DNA of 64,000 nucleotides from Lachnospiraceae bacterium (lineage in GTDB: Bacteria > Bacillota > Clostridia > Lachnospirales > Lachnospiraceae): contig QXWV01000020.1 in assembly GCA_009911195.1 (NCBI GenBank), positions 1-64,000 on the forward strand, written 5' to 3'. Under the pieces are notes generated by a model. That model had not been told where the DNA came from. It searched no databases and was given only the letters and a program-made list of their open reading frames with translations. Positions 17,563 through 26,290 of this stretch are shown here, piece after piece. The translations under genes were made by a program, and so were the position numbers. How positions within the stretch are numbered: the stretch's first letter is position 1; each line of letters opens with the position of its first letter.

Positions 17563-18084
17563 TTACCGTTCCTCTATTTCTCTTTCCTCTCTGGTAATCC
17601 CTAAATCTTTCAATATATTCCTCTGCTTTTCTTCCATAATAGCGGCTTCTTCCTCTTCCATATGGTCATAGCCGCAAAGATGGAGCATACTATGTGCCAC
17701 CAGAAAAGAGTATTCCCTTCTCCTGCTATGTCCATAGCTTTCTGCCTGTTCCCTTATCTTGTCCACAGAAAGAATGATATCCCCCAGCAACAATTCACCG
17801 CTATCTGGGTCGAAGCAGTCCGCTTCCGCTTCTTCCACTCCTGAAAAATCCGCAGGCTCCCCATACTCAATATTGGGAAAAGAAAGCACATCCGTTGCCC
17901 GGTCCACCCCTCTGTACTGCCTGTTATATGCGCGTATTTCCTCATTTCCTGTAAGCAGGACATTTACCGTCGCCTCATAGGGGCAGCCTTCCGTTTCAAG
18001 GACCGCTTCCATTATCCTGCCCACCAATTCTTCTTCATTAAAGGGAAAGGATATATCCGTTTCATTTTCTATATAAACTGTCAT
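17563..18084 (-). CDS. ybeY: Endoribonuclease YbeY (rRNA maturation factor)
   Basis: A zinc-dependent endoribonuclease for 16S rRNA 3-prime end maturation and ribosome quality control. The 173-residue product has the metal-binding signature HSMLHLCGYDH (three His) and the preceding RGVDRATDVLSFP and LLLGDIILSVDKI regions typical of the family. The ATG at 18084 follows GGGGT by about 7 nt; the longer frame to 18231 runs through hairpins in the intergenic region and is not conserved in kind. The phoH-ybeY pairing is a long-standing conserved neighbourhood. Confidence 0.95.
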   Translation of the reverse strand: MTVYIENETDISFPFNEEELVGRIMEAVLETEGCPYEATVNVLLTGNEEIRAYNRQYRGVDRATDVLSFPNIEYGEPADFSGVEEAEADCFDPDSGELLLGDIILSVDKIREQAESYGHSRRREYSFLVAHSMLHLCGYDHMEEEEAAIMEEKQRNILKDLGITREEREIEER

Positions 18085-18098
18085 TTTTGACCCCATTT

Positions 18099-18179
18099 CT
18101 GCGCAGCTTTTTGCGCATGCCAAGTTTGTGGATGCTGCGCAGATACAAACTTGGGATTGAAAATTTTTAATTTTCAATC
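18099..18179. repeat. Overlapping inverted repeats between phoH and ybeY
   Basis: CCAAGTTTGT (18120-18129) pairs perfectly with ACAAACTTGG (18145-18154) around a 15-nt loop containing the palindrome CTGCGCAG (18135-18142); a second CTGCGCAG is at 18099-18106. Next to it, GATTGAAAAT (18155-18164) pairs with ATTTTCAATC (18170-18179) and holds the phoH stop codon in its loop. There is no clear T-run, so this is not an obvious terminator. Confidence 0.6.
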
Positions 18180-19204
18180 TTCCTCCGCCTTCTTCTTTCC
18201 GGTGCACGGCCTTTTTCCGAAACTTTTTCATATTCCTCGTATGCCATTACTATTTTTTGCACCAAAGGATGCCTAACCACGTCTTTACTTGTCAAATTGC
18301 AGAACGCGATGCCTTCTATTTTTCCTAGCACCCGGGTTGCCACATCCAGCCCTGACTTTATCCCCGGCGCTAAATCCTTCTGGGAGCTGTCGCCTGTTAC
18401 AATGACTTTTGAACCAAAACCAATCCTTGTTAAAAACATTTTCATTTGAGCCGGCGTAGTATTCTGTGCCTCGTCCAGAATAATGAATGCATTATCCAGC
18501 GTCCTCCCCCTCATGTATGCCAAAGGAGCCACTTCGATTAACCCTTTCTCCATATTCTTCATGAAAGTTTCAGCGCCCATAATCTGGTGCAGCGCATCAT
18601 ACAAGGGCCTTAAATAAGGGTCTACCTTGCTCTGCAAATCGCCGGGCAAAAACCCTAGCTTCTCTCCGGCTTCAATGGCTGGACGGGTCAGTATAATCCG
18701 GCTCACCTCTTCTTTCTTAAATGCCGTTATCGCCATGGCCATAGCCAGGTAAGTCTTCCCCGTTCCCGCAGGCCCCAGCCCAAAAACAATCATATTATCC
18801 CGGATGGCATCCACATACTGCTTCTGGCCTAAGGTTTTTGGTTTAACCGGTTTTCCCATCACTGTATGGCATATACAGTCCTTATCTATTTCAACCAGTA
18901 CATCTTCTTTATTTTCCATTTCCATCATAATCGCATAATCCACATTCTGTTCCTGGATTATATTTCCTCTCTTCGATAATTCTGCCAACTGCCGGACGAT
19001 ATTTTCCGCCCGATGCACCGCCAGCTCTTCCCCTGTTATTTTTATAGAACCATCCCTATCCACAATCGTTACATTAAAATCGCTTTCCACTTTCCGGATA
19101 TAATGGTCATACTGCCCGAATATATTCTGCATATGCTCCGCGGGAACATCCACCCGCCTTACTGTCTGTTCCATTTCCCGAAAGCCCTTATTTATATAAT
19201 CCAT
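18167..19204 (-). CDS. PhoH-family ATPase
   Basis: A P-loop ATPase of the PhoH/PhoL family, thought to act in RNA metabolism with YbeY. N-terminal residues about 12-75 form a KH-like region (NIFGQYDHYIRKVESDFNVTI); the ATPase core has Walker A FGLGPAGTGKTYLA, the motif LTRPAIEAGEKLGFLPGD, Walker B AFIILDEAQNTTP, and TGDSSQKDL. The C-terminus is a basic tail (RRRRRKIEN). The start is uncertain: 19204 is used here, while an ATG at 19174 follows AAGGG by 10 nt and would begin at EQTVRRVDVP; 19237 is less likely. It is in the yqfC-yqfD-phoH-ybeY sporulation-linked cluster. Confidence 0.92.
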   Translation of the reverse strand: MDYINKGFREMEQTVRRVDVPAEHMQNIFGQYDHYIRKVESDFNVTIVDRDGSIKITGEELAVHRAENIVRQLAELSKRGNIIQEQNVDYAIMMEMENKEDVLVEIDKDCICHTVMGKPVKPKTLGQKQYVDAIRDNMIVFGLGPAGTGKTYLAMAMAITAFKKEEVSRIILTRPAIEAGEKLGFLPGDLQSKVDPYLRPLYDALHQIMGAETFMKNMEKGLIEVAPLAYMRGRTLDNAFIILDEAQNTTPAQMKMFLTRIGFGSKVIVTGDSSQKDLAPGIKSGLDVATRVLGKIEGIAFCNLTSKDVVRHPLVQKIVMAYEEYEKVSEKGRAPERRRRRKIEN

Positions 19205-19259
19205 TGCCCATCCGCCCGCTTTCCAGTATGCCTGCATGATGACACGAAGCCCATATCTG

Positions 19260-20552
19260 TTACAGCAGATTCCCTGCCGCTTGATTCTCTTCCCCTTCTC
19301 CGTTTTCTTCCGCCGTTATCTGCGGCTTGGCTGGAATGTTCTGCCCTGTCTTTTCCACTATCTGGAAATCCATATTCATCTGCCAGTTTCTCTTATTCTT
19401 ACTTATTGTAACATTTTTTTGAATTATTTGTACCCCTTTTTCCTCCAAACTTTGCATATATTTTATTAATTTTTCAGAAAAAATTGATTTTACTTCATCC
19501 TTTGTATAAATATTATCCGTCAACACATATTCTCTGTTCACGCTGCTCCCAAAATAGAGGGGTAGATAAAAATTTTCCAGCAGCTTTACCTGCTTCTTAT
19601 CCGTCACCTTATCAAAGTTTTCGTATTTTATTTTTCCCATTCGGAGAATAAGTTCTTTATCCATAAGGGATACCAGCACTTCCTTTTTTTCTTCCCCTGT
19701 ATACTCCTTCTTCTCATAAGTAAGCGGCAGCTCTTCTTTCTGCTTCAACTGCCTGCGGATATATACATCCGCATCTGCATCATAATATTGATAATTTCTT
19801 ACCGTTGCATCCTCATTATATACAGGTACACTCCCGGATACCAGTACATCCCCTTTTTTCACTTCCATTCCCACGCTCACCAAAGGAACACCTTTTCTAG
19901 TCACCATGCTGACGATAATACCATCCTCCTGGGCAATCAGGTCCGAACCAAATTCATTCCCTCCAGTTTGCTTACCAGCCTCTTCCTCTGTGCCCTGCTT
20001 CCCCCCATCTTCCGTGTCCACTTCATTTTCCCGGAGCTGTATTTCCAATCTTGTTCCATCGATTTTGGCAGAAGTCCATGTCACAATCCCAAAATCCTGC
20101 CGTATTTTTTTCTCCAGTTCTTCAATATTCACTTCTTTCCTTTTCATCCCCACATATATATCATTCTCTTTCAGGAAATCCATAAAAACATCCTCTGAAA
20201 TAGAATAATTTCCAGTAATATCCACTGCCCAGATAAATGTGGACATCCATACCCAAAAAGCCAAGCTACCCATAAGCCCCAGCAGAAAGATTTTCCTCCT
20301 TTTCATCCTGGGCGTAAAAAAAGGCAGTCCACAACGCTTTTGTATGGCTACCTTCGTTCCCGTTTTCCTCACAATTCCTTTTAGCTGCTTAAACCCGTTT
20401 ACCGTAATGCACATCGTATTGTATTCCCCATGATTTTCAATATTCCATAGCAGGATATCATGGTTGCTGCACAAATTCATAAACCGCTCCGGCGAATATC
20501 CCCATACCCGGATGCAGACATAGCCTTTCAAATATTGAATAAACTGAAGCAT
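19260..20552 (-). CDS. yqfD: Sporulation protein YqfD
   Basis: A 430-residue membrane protein made in sporulating Firmicutes (SpoIV-associated YqfD family) and needed for efficient sporulation in Bacillus. It opens with FIQYLKGYVCIRVWGYSPERFMNLC, typical of the family. A transmembrane segment follows at about residues 90-110 (FLLGLMGSLAFWVWMSTFIWAVDI), then an external beta-rich domain (GTRLEIQLREN, QEDGIIVSMVTRKGVPLVSVGMEVKKGDVLVSG). The C-terminus is charged and probably disordered. The gene follows yqfC on the same strand, as in Bacillus. Confidence 0.92.
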   Translation of the reverse strand: MLQFIQYLKGYVCIRVWGYSPERFMNLCSNHDILLWNIENHGEYNTMCITVNGFKQLKGIVRKTGTKVAIQKRCGLPFFTPRMKRRKIFLLGLMGSLAFWVWMSTFIWAVDITGNYSISEDVFMDFLKENDIYVGMKRKEVNIEELEKKIRQDFGIVTWTSAKIDGTRLEIQLRENEVDTEDGGKQGTEEEAGKQTGGNEFGSDLIAQEDGIIVSMVTRKGVPLVSVGMEVKKGDVLVSGSVPVYNEDATVRNYQYYDADADVYIRRQLKQKEELPLTYEKKEYTGEEKKEVLVSLMDKELILRMGKIKYENFDKVTDKKQVKLLENFYLPLYFGSSVNREYVLTDNIYTKDEVKSIFSEKLIKYMQSLEEKGVQIIQKNVTISKNKRNWQMNMDFQIVEKTGQNIPAKPQITAEENGEGEENQAAGNLL

Positions 20553-20636
20553 GCTTCACCCCATTTCCAACTCTTCTTCATCCCCGGCCACATCCCCGGC
20601 CATGCCCAGGATTATATGAACGGCAGGATTTTTCTG

Positions 20637-20936
20637 TCAATGATAACGGACACACTCAATACAGCCTGTAATTTTCATATCCTCATTAGTATAATAGTCA
20701 ATGGACATTCGTTTGCCTATAATGCTAATCTGGCATGTTTTCCCCTGTAGCACAATGGATTCCGGGGAATATTCCAAAATTCCCCTGTAATTTTCTACGA
20801 ACACATCCTGGTTTCCCGTCACTGTCACAATGGAGGCTCCCAGCATAGAATCTTTTGGGAGCTTCAAGGACTCCACGATGATTTCTTTTTTTCTTTCCAA
20901 TTTTTGTTTTCCGCTTAATTTCCTGTTTCTCATCAT
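20637..20936 (-). CDS. yqfC: Sporulation protein YqfC (YabP family)
   Basis: A 99-residue YabP/YqfC-family protein, expressed under early sporulation sigma factors in relatives. The diagnostic part is ESLKLPKDSMLGASIVTVTG followed by NYRGILEYSPESIVLQG and the closing MKITGCIECVRYH. It directly precedes yqfD, the conserved pair. The ribosome site is weak, with GGATGGAAC too far upstream, and the second Met (20933) is an equally possible start. Confidence 0.9.
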   Translation of the reverse strand: MMRNRKLSGKQKLERKKEIIVESLKLPKDSMLGASIVTVTGNQDVFVENYRGILEYSPESIVLQGKTCQISIIGKRMSIDYYTNEDMKITGCIECVRYH

Positions 20937-20983
20937 GGAATAATATATGTTCCATCCTGGAAAAGAATACTACTTTTGCCGTA

Positions 20984-21463
20984 TTATTTATGGTATGGCT
21001 CCCCACAAATAATGCGGTAACTCCTGTAAATCTGTTCCTCCAGCAGGACGCGCATAAGCTGGTGGGGAAAGGTCATATCTGAAAAGCTGATTTTCTCATC
21101 CGCCCGCCGGGAAACCATATCATGCAATCCCAGGGAACCGCCAATGACGAACTGGATATGGCTTGTTCCATAAGTTGCCAGATTTTCCAGCTTCCGCGCA
21201 AAAGAGACGGAATCCATTTTCCGTCCCTCTATCTCCAGCGTTATCAGATAGGCATCCTCTTTTACACATTTTAAAATACGCTGCCCTTCCTTTTCTTTAA
21301 TTTGAAGCTCCAAAGCTTCCCCCGCCTTGTCGGGCGTCTTTTCATCCTCTACTTCTACCACTTCCAAGCGGCAATATTTCCCAAGGCGTTTCCCATATTC
21401 TGCAAGGGCATCCCGGTAAAATTTTTCCTTCACTTTACCAACTGCAATTATTGTTATCCTCAT
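20984..21463 (-). CDS. rlmH: 23S rRNA pseudouridine-1915 N3-methyltransferase
   Basis: Methylates pseudouridine 1915 in helix 69 of 23S rRNA, using S-adenosylmethionine, on the assembled 70S ribosome. The 159-residue SPOUT-fold enzyme starts MRITIIAVGKVKEKFYRDALAEY and has the knot motif FVIGGSLGLHDMVSRRADEKISFSDMTFPHQLMRVLLEEQIYR. It ends with the family tail CGEPYHK. Its ATG overlaps the stop of the upstream zinc-ribbon gene (ATGA), so the two are translationally coupled. Confidence 0.97.
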   Translation of the reverse strand: MRITIIAVGKVKEKFYRDALAEYGKRLGKYCRLEVVEVEDEKTPDKAGEALELQIKEKEGQRILKCVKEDAYLITLEIEGRKMDSVSFARKLENLATYGTSHIQFVIGGSLGLHDMVSRRADEKISFSDMTFPHQLMRVLLEEQIYRSYRIICGEPYHK

Positions 21464-22368
21464 ACATTTCCCGATTCCTGTTCAAAAACTAACGGATAAT
21501 AATCATCTATAAACGAATCCAAAAAGCCTTCATCCAGATTCGTAAATTGATGTTTTATCATCCCTTTCATCTTCTCGACCCGCCTAAAATATTTCAATTC
21601 TTCCACACATTCTTCATTTTCAAACAATCCATCGTCCACTTTTTCCGCAATCATGTTTTCCCTGCACCATTTTTTTATCTCATCGGCCAAGGTGTTTTCT
21701 TCCTCTGCCTTTTGGGAAAGTGTTTTATAAGACTTAATAGACAGGATTCCCATGACAAAAAACAGGGCGAACAATGCCCCCATGACCGTACAGACCATAA
21801 ACTTATTCGCCATGGCTGCCGGAAGGGTTACCACATCGAAAAATACCAGAACTATGGCTACTAGCCCCAGCCCTCCGATAACCGTTAACAGGTATCCCGA
21901 AGAGCGGTTTTCTTCTGCCTTTTGAGCGCTGTTCTGATAAATCCCCCTATATTCCCTAGCATTCCCTTTCTCTTTTTCAATGTTTTCCCACTGCTCTGTG
22001 CCTTCCGTTCCTCCGGCCAGCCCATTGTCCTTTGTCTCTGAACTGCTTTCCTCTTCAGATAATTCGTTTCCCCTTCCTTCAGCCGCTTCCTGCTGAAGGA
22101 AAACCTTTACCGCCAGGGAAGCTTTTTGCCTTTCTTCATCGCTTATGGACAGTTCAAATACCTCTTCTTCCTTATCTTCCCGCAGGGAAGCTGATTTTAA
22201 CCCATTATATGTAAGGAATTCCTTCAGCCTTTCCATCTGCCCCTTATCGCCGAAAATCAGCGGCTTCCGCTTCCCTTCTTCCAGGGTTTCCACCAAATCC
22301 GTACCACAGTCGGCACAGACTTTCACTCCCTCTACATATTCATTCCTGCATTTCGGACACCACGGCAT
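21460..22368 (-). CDS. Zinc-ribbon membrane protein
   Basis: A 302-residue protein of unknown function. It begins with a zinc ribbon (CPKC...CADCGTDLVE). A small alpha/beta region follows (LIFGDKGQMERLKEFLTYNGLKSASLRED) that looks like the DUF2007-type putative signal-transducing fold, then a charged low-complexity stretch (about residues 95-155) and two transmembrane segments (about 160-215). The C-terminus is helical and acidic. Coupling to rlmH by a 4-nt overlap may be only operon organisation. The combination of a zinc ribbon with two C-terminal membrane segments suggests a membrane-tethered binding protein; no function is claimed. Confidence 0.7.
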   Translation of the reverse strand: MPWCPKCRNEYVEGVKVCADCGTDLVETLEEGKRKPLIFGDKGQMERLKEFLTYNGLKSASLREDKEEEVFELSISDEERQKASLAVKVFLQQEAAEGRGNELSEEESSSETKDNGLAGGTEGTEQWENIEKEKGNAREYRGIYQNSAQKAEENRSSGYLLTVIGGLGLVAIVLVFFDVVTLPAAMANKFMVCTVMGALFALFFVMGILSIKSYKTLSQKAEEENTLADEIKKWCRENMIAEKVDDGLFENEECVEELKYFRRVEKMKGMIKHQFTNLDEGFLDSFIDDYYPLVFEQESGNV

Positions 22369-22423
22369 ACTCCTGTCATGCTCCTTTCCCTATCATCAAT
22401 AACCGTTTAGCCAGGCCGCATTT

Positions 22424-23542
22424 TTACATGCCTACCTTGGCTGCGGATATCAAACCGCTCACTCCCTGGTTCTTATTTTCTTTTTCAGCCATCCATTGAT
22501 AATTATCTTCATTGAACAAATCCACAATTATCGGGTACTGCCCATTGGCATCCACTTTCCCCAAAGGCTGCCATACCCCGTTTTTAGCAGTTCCGCTCCA
22601 CTCCTTCGTATTGCCGTCGCTATTGTAGTTAGTAATATATATCTCCCCATGATAAAGGCCATCTTTGAAATTCCCGATAAAGTTACGGTTATATGCTGCT
22701 TCGGCTTCCAGATTTTCATCAATAAAATCATAATGCTCCGCCCCTTCCCCATTAGGCAAATCATTTGCCCATGTTCCGGAATAGCTGTGCTGTAGATAAA
22801 TACTGTCCTTCGCATTTGCATTCTGGTCATACACATAATATTTAATCCACATCCCGTTTCCGCTTCTGGCACCATTTTTCCATTCCCCATAATAATACTG
22901 GTTATCCGCATACATGGCAAGCCCCATCCCATTTGGCCGCTTATCCCCATCTGTGTCGCCAAAATAATAATATTTCGTTGTTCCATTCAGTTTTTCAGAA
23001 GCAGCACGGTATCTGGGCAGATATGCCAAATCTTCCACCGCTTCCATATTCTTCGCTTCCCAGTAGCCCTTCATCTCGGACATTTGCCTGGATAAATCGA
23101 TTTCCACCGCAGAAAGGTCCTCCCCTGCATCCTTCTGCCACTTCGCCGTTGTTTTCTGTATCCCGGACTCCTGCTGTTTCACCGCCTCTTCTTCCATAAT
23201 GGTTGTTGTCTGCGTGTTTTCCTCTTCCTTTACCACCATGGCCTGTTCCTCTCCGGTCTCAGGCAAAGCCGGTTCTGCTTCCTGTTCTGGCTGTGTTTCT
23301 TCTTCCAGGTTCTCTGCGCTATCTTCCGGCTCCTCTTCTTTCGTAATCTCCTGGGCCGTTACATTCTGTTCCTGGGAGGTATTGGCATAATTCATAATGT
23401 CATCCTGCAATGCCTGGCTTGCCTCCCTGTCACCGCGCCTGTTTAACGCATAAATCACCATACTGATACCGCATATAATAAGAATCAGCACAACTGCAAT
23501 CCCAAAAGTTAATAATTTCGCTTTATTGTTATTTTCTTCCAT
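22424..23542 (-). CDS. Membrane-anchored MORN-repeat protein
   Basis: A 372-residue protein with one N-terminal transmembrane segment (about residues 9-32, LTFGIAVVLILIICGISMVIY). A long Glu-rich, Thr-rich spacer (about 45-130) follows, then an external C-terminal region with MORN-type repeats: YYYGEWKNGARSGNGMW, YSGTWANDLPNGEGAEHY, FIGNFKDGLYHGEIY and WSGTAKNGVWQPLG. MORN repeats often bind membranes or proteins, but no specific role is known here. The start at 23542 lies 13 nt after GGAG, and an in-frame ATG at 23554 lies 2 nt after it. The same arrangement and 19-nt leader occur before the secreted protein at the window start. Confidence 0.75.
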   Translation of the reverse strand: MEENNNKAKLLTFGIAVVLILIICGISMVIYALNRRGDREASQALQDDIMNYANTSQEQNVTAQEITKEEEPEDSAENLEEETQPEQEAEPALPETGEEQAMVVKEEENTQTTTIMEEEAVKQQESGIQKTTAKWQKDAGEDLSAVEIDLSRQMSEMKGYWEAKNMEAVEDLAYLPRYRAASEKLNGTTKYYYFGDTDGDKRPNGMGLAMYADNQYYYGEWKNGARSGNGMWIKYYVYDQNANAKDSIYLQHSYSGTWANDLPNGEGAEHYDFIDENLEAEAAYNRNFIGNFKDGLYHGEIYITNYNSDGNTKEWSGTAKNGVWQPLGKVDANGQYPIIVDLFNEDNYQWMAEKENKNQGVSGLISAAKVGM

Positions 23543-23555
23543 AAATATGACCATT

Positions 23556-23574
23556 CTCCTTTCAAAGTCCGGAG
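23556..23574 (-). promoter_or_regulatory. Shared 19-nt leader with RBS, copy 2
   Basis: Identical over 19 nt to 1200-1218, including the GGAG that can pair with CTCC at the other end. Both copies are followed by an in-frame ATG 2 nt downstream and another 13 nt downstream. A TATAAT box on the minus strand at 23609-23604 could start the message about 20 nt upstream of this motif; its -35 is poor. Confidence 0.5.
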
Positions 23575-23731
23575 ACTTTTATTTCTTTTCTGATGTGTAA
23601 TCTATTATAACATGCTCCCGTTTAATTTAAAGGTATAAATTTTATTAAGATTCCCTTAAGACCTTTAAGCCTGGCCATCTGTATTATGTTAGGGCTTTTG
23701 ACACCCTAATCCTATAATATAAAAAAACCAT

Positions 23732-23788
23732 GCCTGAAACATTGGCGGACAGGATAATTTTCCGTCTTCCAATGTTTCAGGCTGGCTT
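23732..23788 (-). terminator. Long-stem terminator downstream of nfnL
   Basis: Perfect 14-bp stem GCCTGAAACATTGG (23732-23745) with CCAATGTTTCAGGC (23769-23782) around a 23-nt loop that has a small CGGA/TCCG hairpin. Reading from nfnL on the minus strand, the stem is followed by ATGG and seven T, so it can end the nfn message; the plus side has TGGCTTTTTAG. Confidence 0.85.
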
Positions 23789-23823
23789 TTTAGTATTGGG
23801 TTTAAGCACTTACAACAATAATA

Positions 23824-25212
23824 TTACTTCTTATCCTTCAAATACTCATCAATCCCCTTCGCACCGGCTTTTCCCGCTCCCATAGCCAGAATTACCGTAG
23901 CCGCGCCGGTAACGGCATCACCGCCGGCATACACACCTTCTTTTGTTGTCTTTCCGAATTCCTCATCCGCCACAATACATTTCCATTTGTTCGTTTCCAG
24001 GCCGCTTGTAGTGGCGGAAATCAACGGGTTGGGGGAAGTTCCCAGCGACATAATGACCGTATCCACCTCAATGACAAATTCCGAGCCCGGCTTCACCACC
24101 GGCCTTCTCCTTCCGGATTCATCCGGCTCCCCTAATTCCATCCTCACACATTTCATACCGCATACCCATCCGTTTTCATCGGCAAGTATTTCTACCGGAT
24201 TGGTCAGCAGGTCAAAAATAATCCCTTCTTCTTTGGCGTGGTGCACTTCTTCTACCCTGGCCGGAAGCTCTTCCTCGCTTCTCCGGTAAACAATATGCAC
24301 CTGTGCCCCTAAACGCAGCGCCGTCCTCGCCGCATCCATTGCCACATTGCCGCCGCCTACTACTGCTACCTTTTTCCCTCTCATAATCGGTGTAGGCGAT
24401 TCATCATTAAAAGCTTTCATCAGATTGCTTCTGGTCAGATATTCGTTGGCAGAAAAAACTCCATTGGCCTGTTCGCCAGGTATGCCCATGAATTTGGGCA
24501 GCCCTGCCCCTGAACCGATGAATACCGCATCAAAGCCTTCTTCTTCCATAAGCTCATCAATGGTTACTGATTTGCCCACTACCACATTAGTTTCTATTTT
24601 TACCCCCAGGGATTTCACATTTTCGATTTCCTTGGCAACAACTTCCTCCTTGGGCAAACGGAATTCCGGAATACCATATACAAGTACGCCGCCGGCCTCA
24701 TGAAGGGCTTCAAAAATAGTCACCTCATATCCCATCTTCGCCAAATCCCCCGCACAGGTAAGGCCGGCCGGGCCGGAGCCGATGACAGCTACCTTTTTGC
24801 CGTTTTTCTCCTTTGCGCCAGTGGGTTTTATCCCGTTTTCCCTTGCCCAGTCCGCCACAAAGCGTTCCAGTTTACCGATGGAAACAGGCTCACCTTTGAT
24901 TCCCCGGATACATTTCCCCTCGCACTGGCTTTCCTGCGGACATACCCGCCCGCAGACTGCCGGAAGGGCGCTGGCCTCGCTAATCACCTGATAAGCGGCC
25001 TCCACATCCCCTTCTTTCACTTTTTCAATAAAACCAGGAATATTAATCGCTACCGGACAGCCCTTAATACATTGGGCATTTTTACAATTGATACACCGGT
25101 TCGCTTCTTCCATCGCTTCTTCTTTATTATATCCAAGGCACACTTCTTCAAAATTAGCCGCGCGCACCTTTGCATCCTGTTCACGTACAGGTACCTTCTT
25201 TAATACGTCCAT
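23824..25212 (-). CDS. NADH-dependent ferredoxin:NADP+ oxidoreductase, large subunit (NfnL/GltA-like)
   Basis: A 462-residue iron-sulfur flavoprotein of the glutamate-synthase small-subunit family. N-terminal Cys clusters (CINCKNAQCIKGCP and CGRVCPQESQCEGKCIRG) bind 4Fe-4S centres. GSGPAGLTCAGDLAKMGYEVTIFEA is the FAD site, and VVGGGNVAMDAARTALRLGAQV binds NADP(H). The adjacent upstream gene encodes the matching small subunit. Together they form NfnSL, which in Clostridium and Thermotoga couples NADPH, NADH and ferredoxin by electron bifurcation. The ATG at 25212 is favoured because ACGGAGG lies 5 nt before it and the product starts DVLKKVPVREQD, as in relatives. A GltA-type role is a less likely alternative given no large glutamate synthase gene. 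Confidence 0.88.
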   Translation of the reverse strand: MDVLKKVPVREQDAKVRAANFEEVCLGYNKEEAMEEANRCINCKNAQCIKGCPVAINIPGFIEKVKEGDVEAAYQVISEASALPAVCGRVCPQESQCEGKCIRGIKGEPVSIGKLERFVADWARENGIKPTGAKEKNGKKVAVIGSGPAGLTCAGDLAKMGYEVTIFEALHEAGGVLVYGIPEFRLPKEEVVAKEIENVKSLGVKIETNVVVGKSVTIDELMEEEGFDAVFIGSGAGLPKFMGIPGEQANGVFSANEYLTRSNLMKAFNDESPTPIMRGKKVAVVGGGNVAMDAARTALRLGAQVHIVYRRSEEELPARVEEVHHAKEEGIIFDLLTNPVEILADENGWVCGMKCVRMELGEPDESGRRRPVVKPGSEFVIEVDTVIMSLGTSPNPLISATTSGLETNKWKCIVADEEFGKTTKEGVYAGGDAVTGAATVILAMGAGKAGAKGIDEYLKDKK

Positions 25213-25299
25213 CATATCCTCCGTTCTATCCATTTCCTATATGTACAATCCGGTAATCGTTCCGGCTGCTTATTCGCCAAACCGTTACAAAATCCGGTA

Positions 25300-26178
25300 T
25301 CAGCCGCAATGTCCGCATCCGCCATGATGGGTATTCCCTTCCTCTTCTTTCAGGGCAGCCCTTCCTTCCGCAGTTTTATAAATCTGCTGGCGCTTCATAG
25401 CCTGGTCGAAGTCCACCTTATGGCCATCAAATTCAGGTCCGTCCACACAAGCAAACTTCACTTCCCCATCCACTGTTACACGGCAGGCACCACACATGCC
25501 TGTTCCATCCACCATAATAGGATTTAAGCTTACTACAGTAGGGATATCCAGCTCTTTGGTCAGTTTGCATACAAATTTCATCATAATCATGGGGCCGATG
25601 GCTATACACACATCGTAATGCTTCCCTTCTTCTACAAGGTCTTTTACCGTCTGCGTTACCATACCGCTCCGTCCATAAGAACCGTCATCGGTAGTTACAT
25701 AAAGGTTTCCGGCTACTGCTTCCATTTCTTTTTCCAGAATCAGCAGGTCTTTTGTCTTTGCCCCCACTACAACATCCGCAGCCACCCCTTTTTCCTTCAG
25801 CCATTTTACCTGGGGATATACAGGAGCCGTACCTACACCGCCAGCTACGAATAAAATGCTTTTTTTCTTCAATTCCTCTTCCGGTTCGTCCACAAGCTCC
25901 GACGCACAGCCCAAAGGCCCCACAAAATCATGGAAATAATCCCCAGCCTTCAAACCTGCCATTTTCTTCGTTCCGGCTCCTACTATCTGGAATACAATAG
26001 TAACCGTTCCTTTTTCCCTGTCATAATCACAAATTGTCAGCGGGATTCTCTCCCCTTCTTCGTCTGTCCTGACAATAATAAACTGCCCCGGTTGGCAACG
26101 CTTCGCTATGCGCTGCGCTTCCACCTCCATGAGGTAAATATTCGCCGCAAGTTCTCTTGCTTCTAAAATTTTATACAT
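25300..26178 (-). CDS. NADH-dependent ferredoxin:NADP+ oxidoreductase, small subunit (NfnS-like)
   Basis: A 292-residue ferredoxin-reductase-fold subunit, also annotated in related genomes as sulfide/dihydroorotate dehydrogenase-like FAD/NAD-binding protein. It has the FAD region GQFIIVRTDEEGERIPLTICDYD, the NAD region LFVAGGVGTAPVYPQVKWLKEKG and a C-terminal 2Fe-2S ligand set (GTGMCGACRVTVDGEVKFACVDGPEFDG). A His/Cys-rich tail (HHGGCGHCG) is probably not part of the catalytic core. AGGAGG lies 7 nt before the ATG at 26178. It is the first gene of the nfn pair, transcribed from a promoter at 26236-26264. Confidence 0.9.
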   Translation of the reverse strand: MYKILEARELAANIYLMEVEAQRIAKRCQPGQFIIVRTDEEGERIPLTICDYDREKGTVTIVFQIVGAGTKKMAGLKAGDYFHDFVGPLGCASELVDEPEEELKKKSILFVAGGVGTAPVYPQVKWLKEKGVAADVVVGAKTKDLLILEKEMEAVAGNLYVTTDDGSYGRSGMVTQTVKDLVEEGKHYDVCIAIGPMIMMKFVCKLTKELDIPTVVSLNPIMVDGTGMCGACRVTVDGEVKFACVDGPEFDGHKVDFDQAMKRQQIYKTAEGRAALKEEEGNTHHGGCGHCG

Positions 26179-26235
26179 CCTGTACCTCCTAGTTAAAGTT
26201 CCGCACTCTTTTCCATCATACAAACTATCCTTAAT

Positions 26236-26264
26236 ATCATACTGGAAAACGGCAAAAAGCGCAA
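26236..26264 (-). promoter_or_regulatory. nfn promoter
   Basis: On the minus strand, -35 TTGCGC (26264-26259), 17-bp spacer, -10 TATGAT (26241-26236), about 50 nt ahead of the nfnS start codon. Confidence 0.6.
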
Positions 26265-26290
26265 CTTATTTATCAAAATAGTTCTGGCAG

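Noticed and set aside
23698-23728. Plus-strand promoter TTGACA...TATAAT upstream of the nfn terminator
   Set aside because: The gap between the two boxes is only 9 bp and no plus-strand gene follows.
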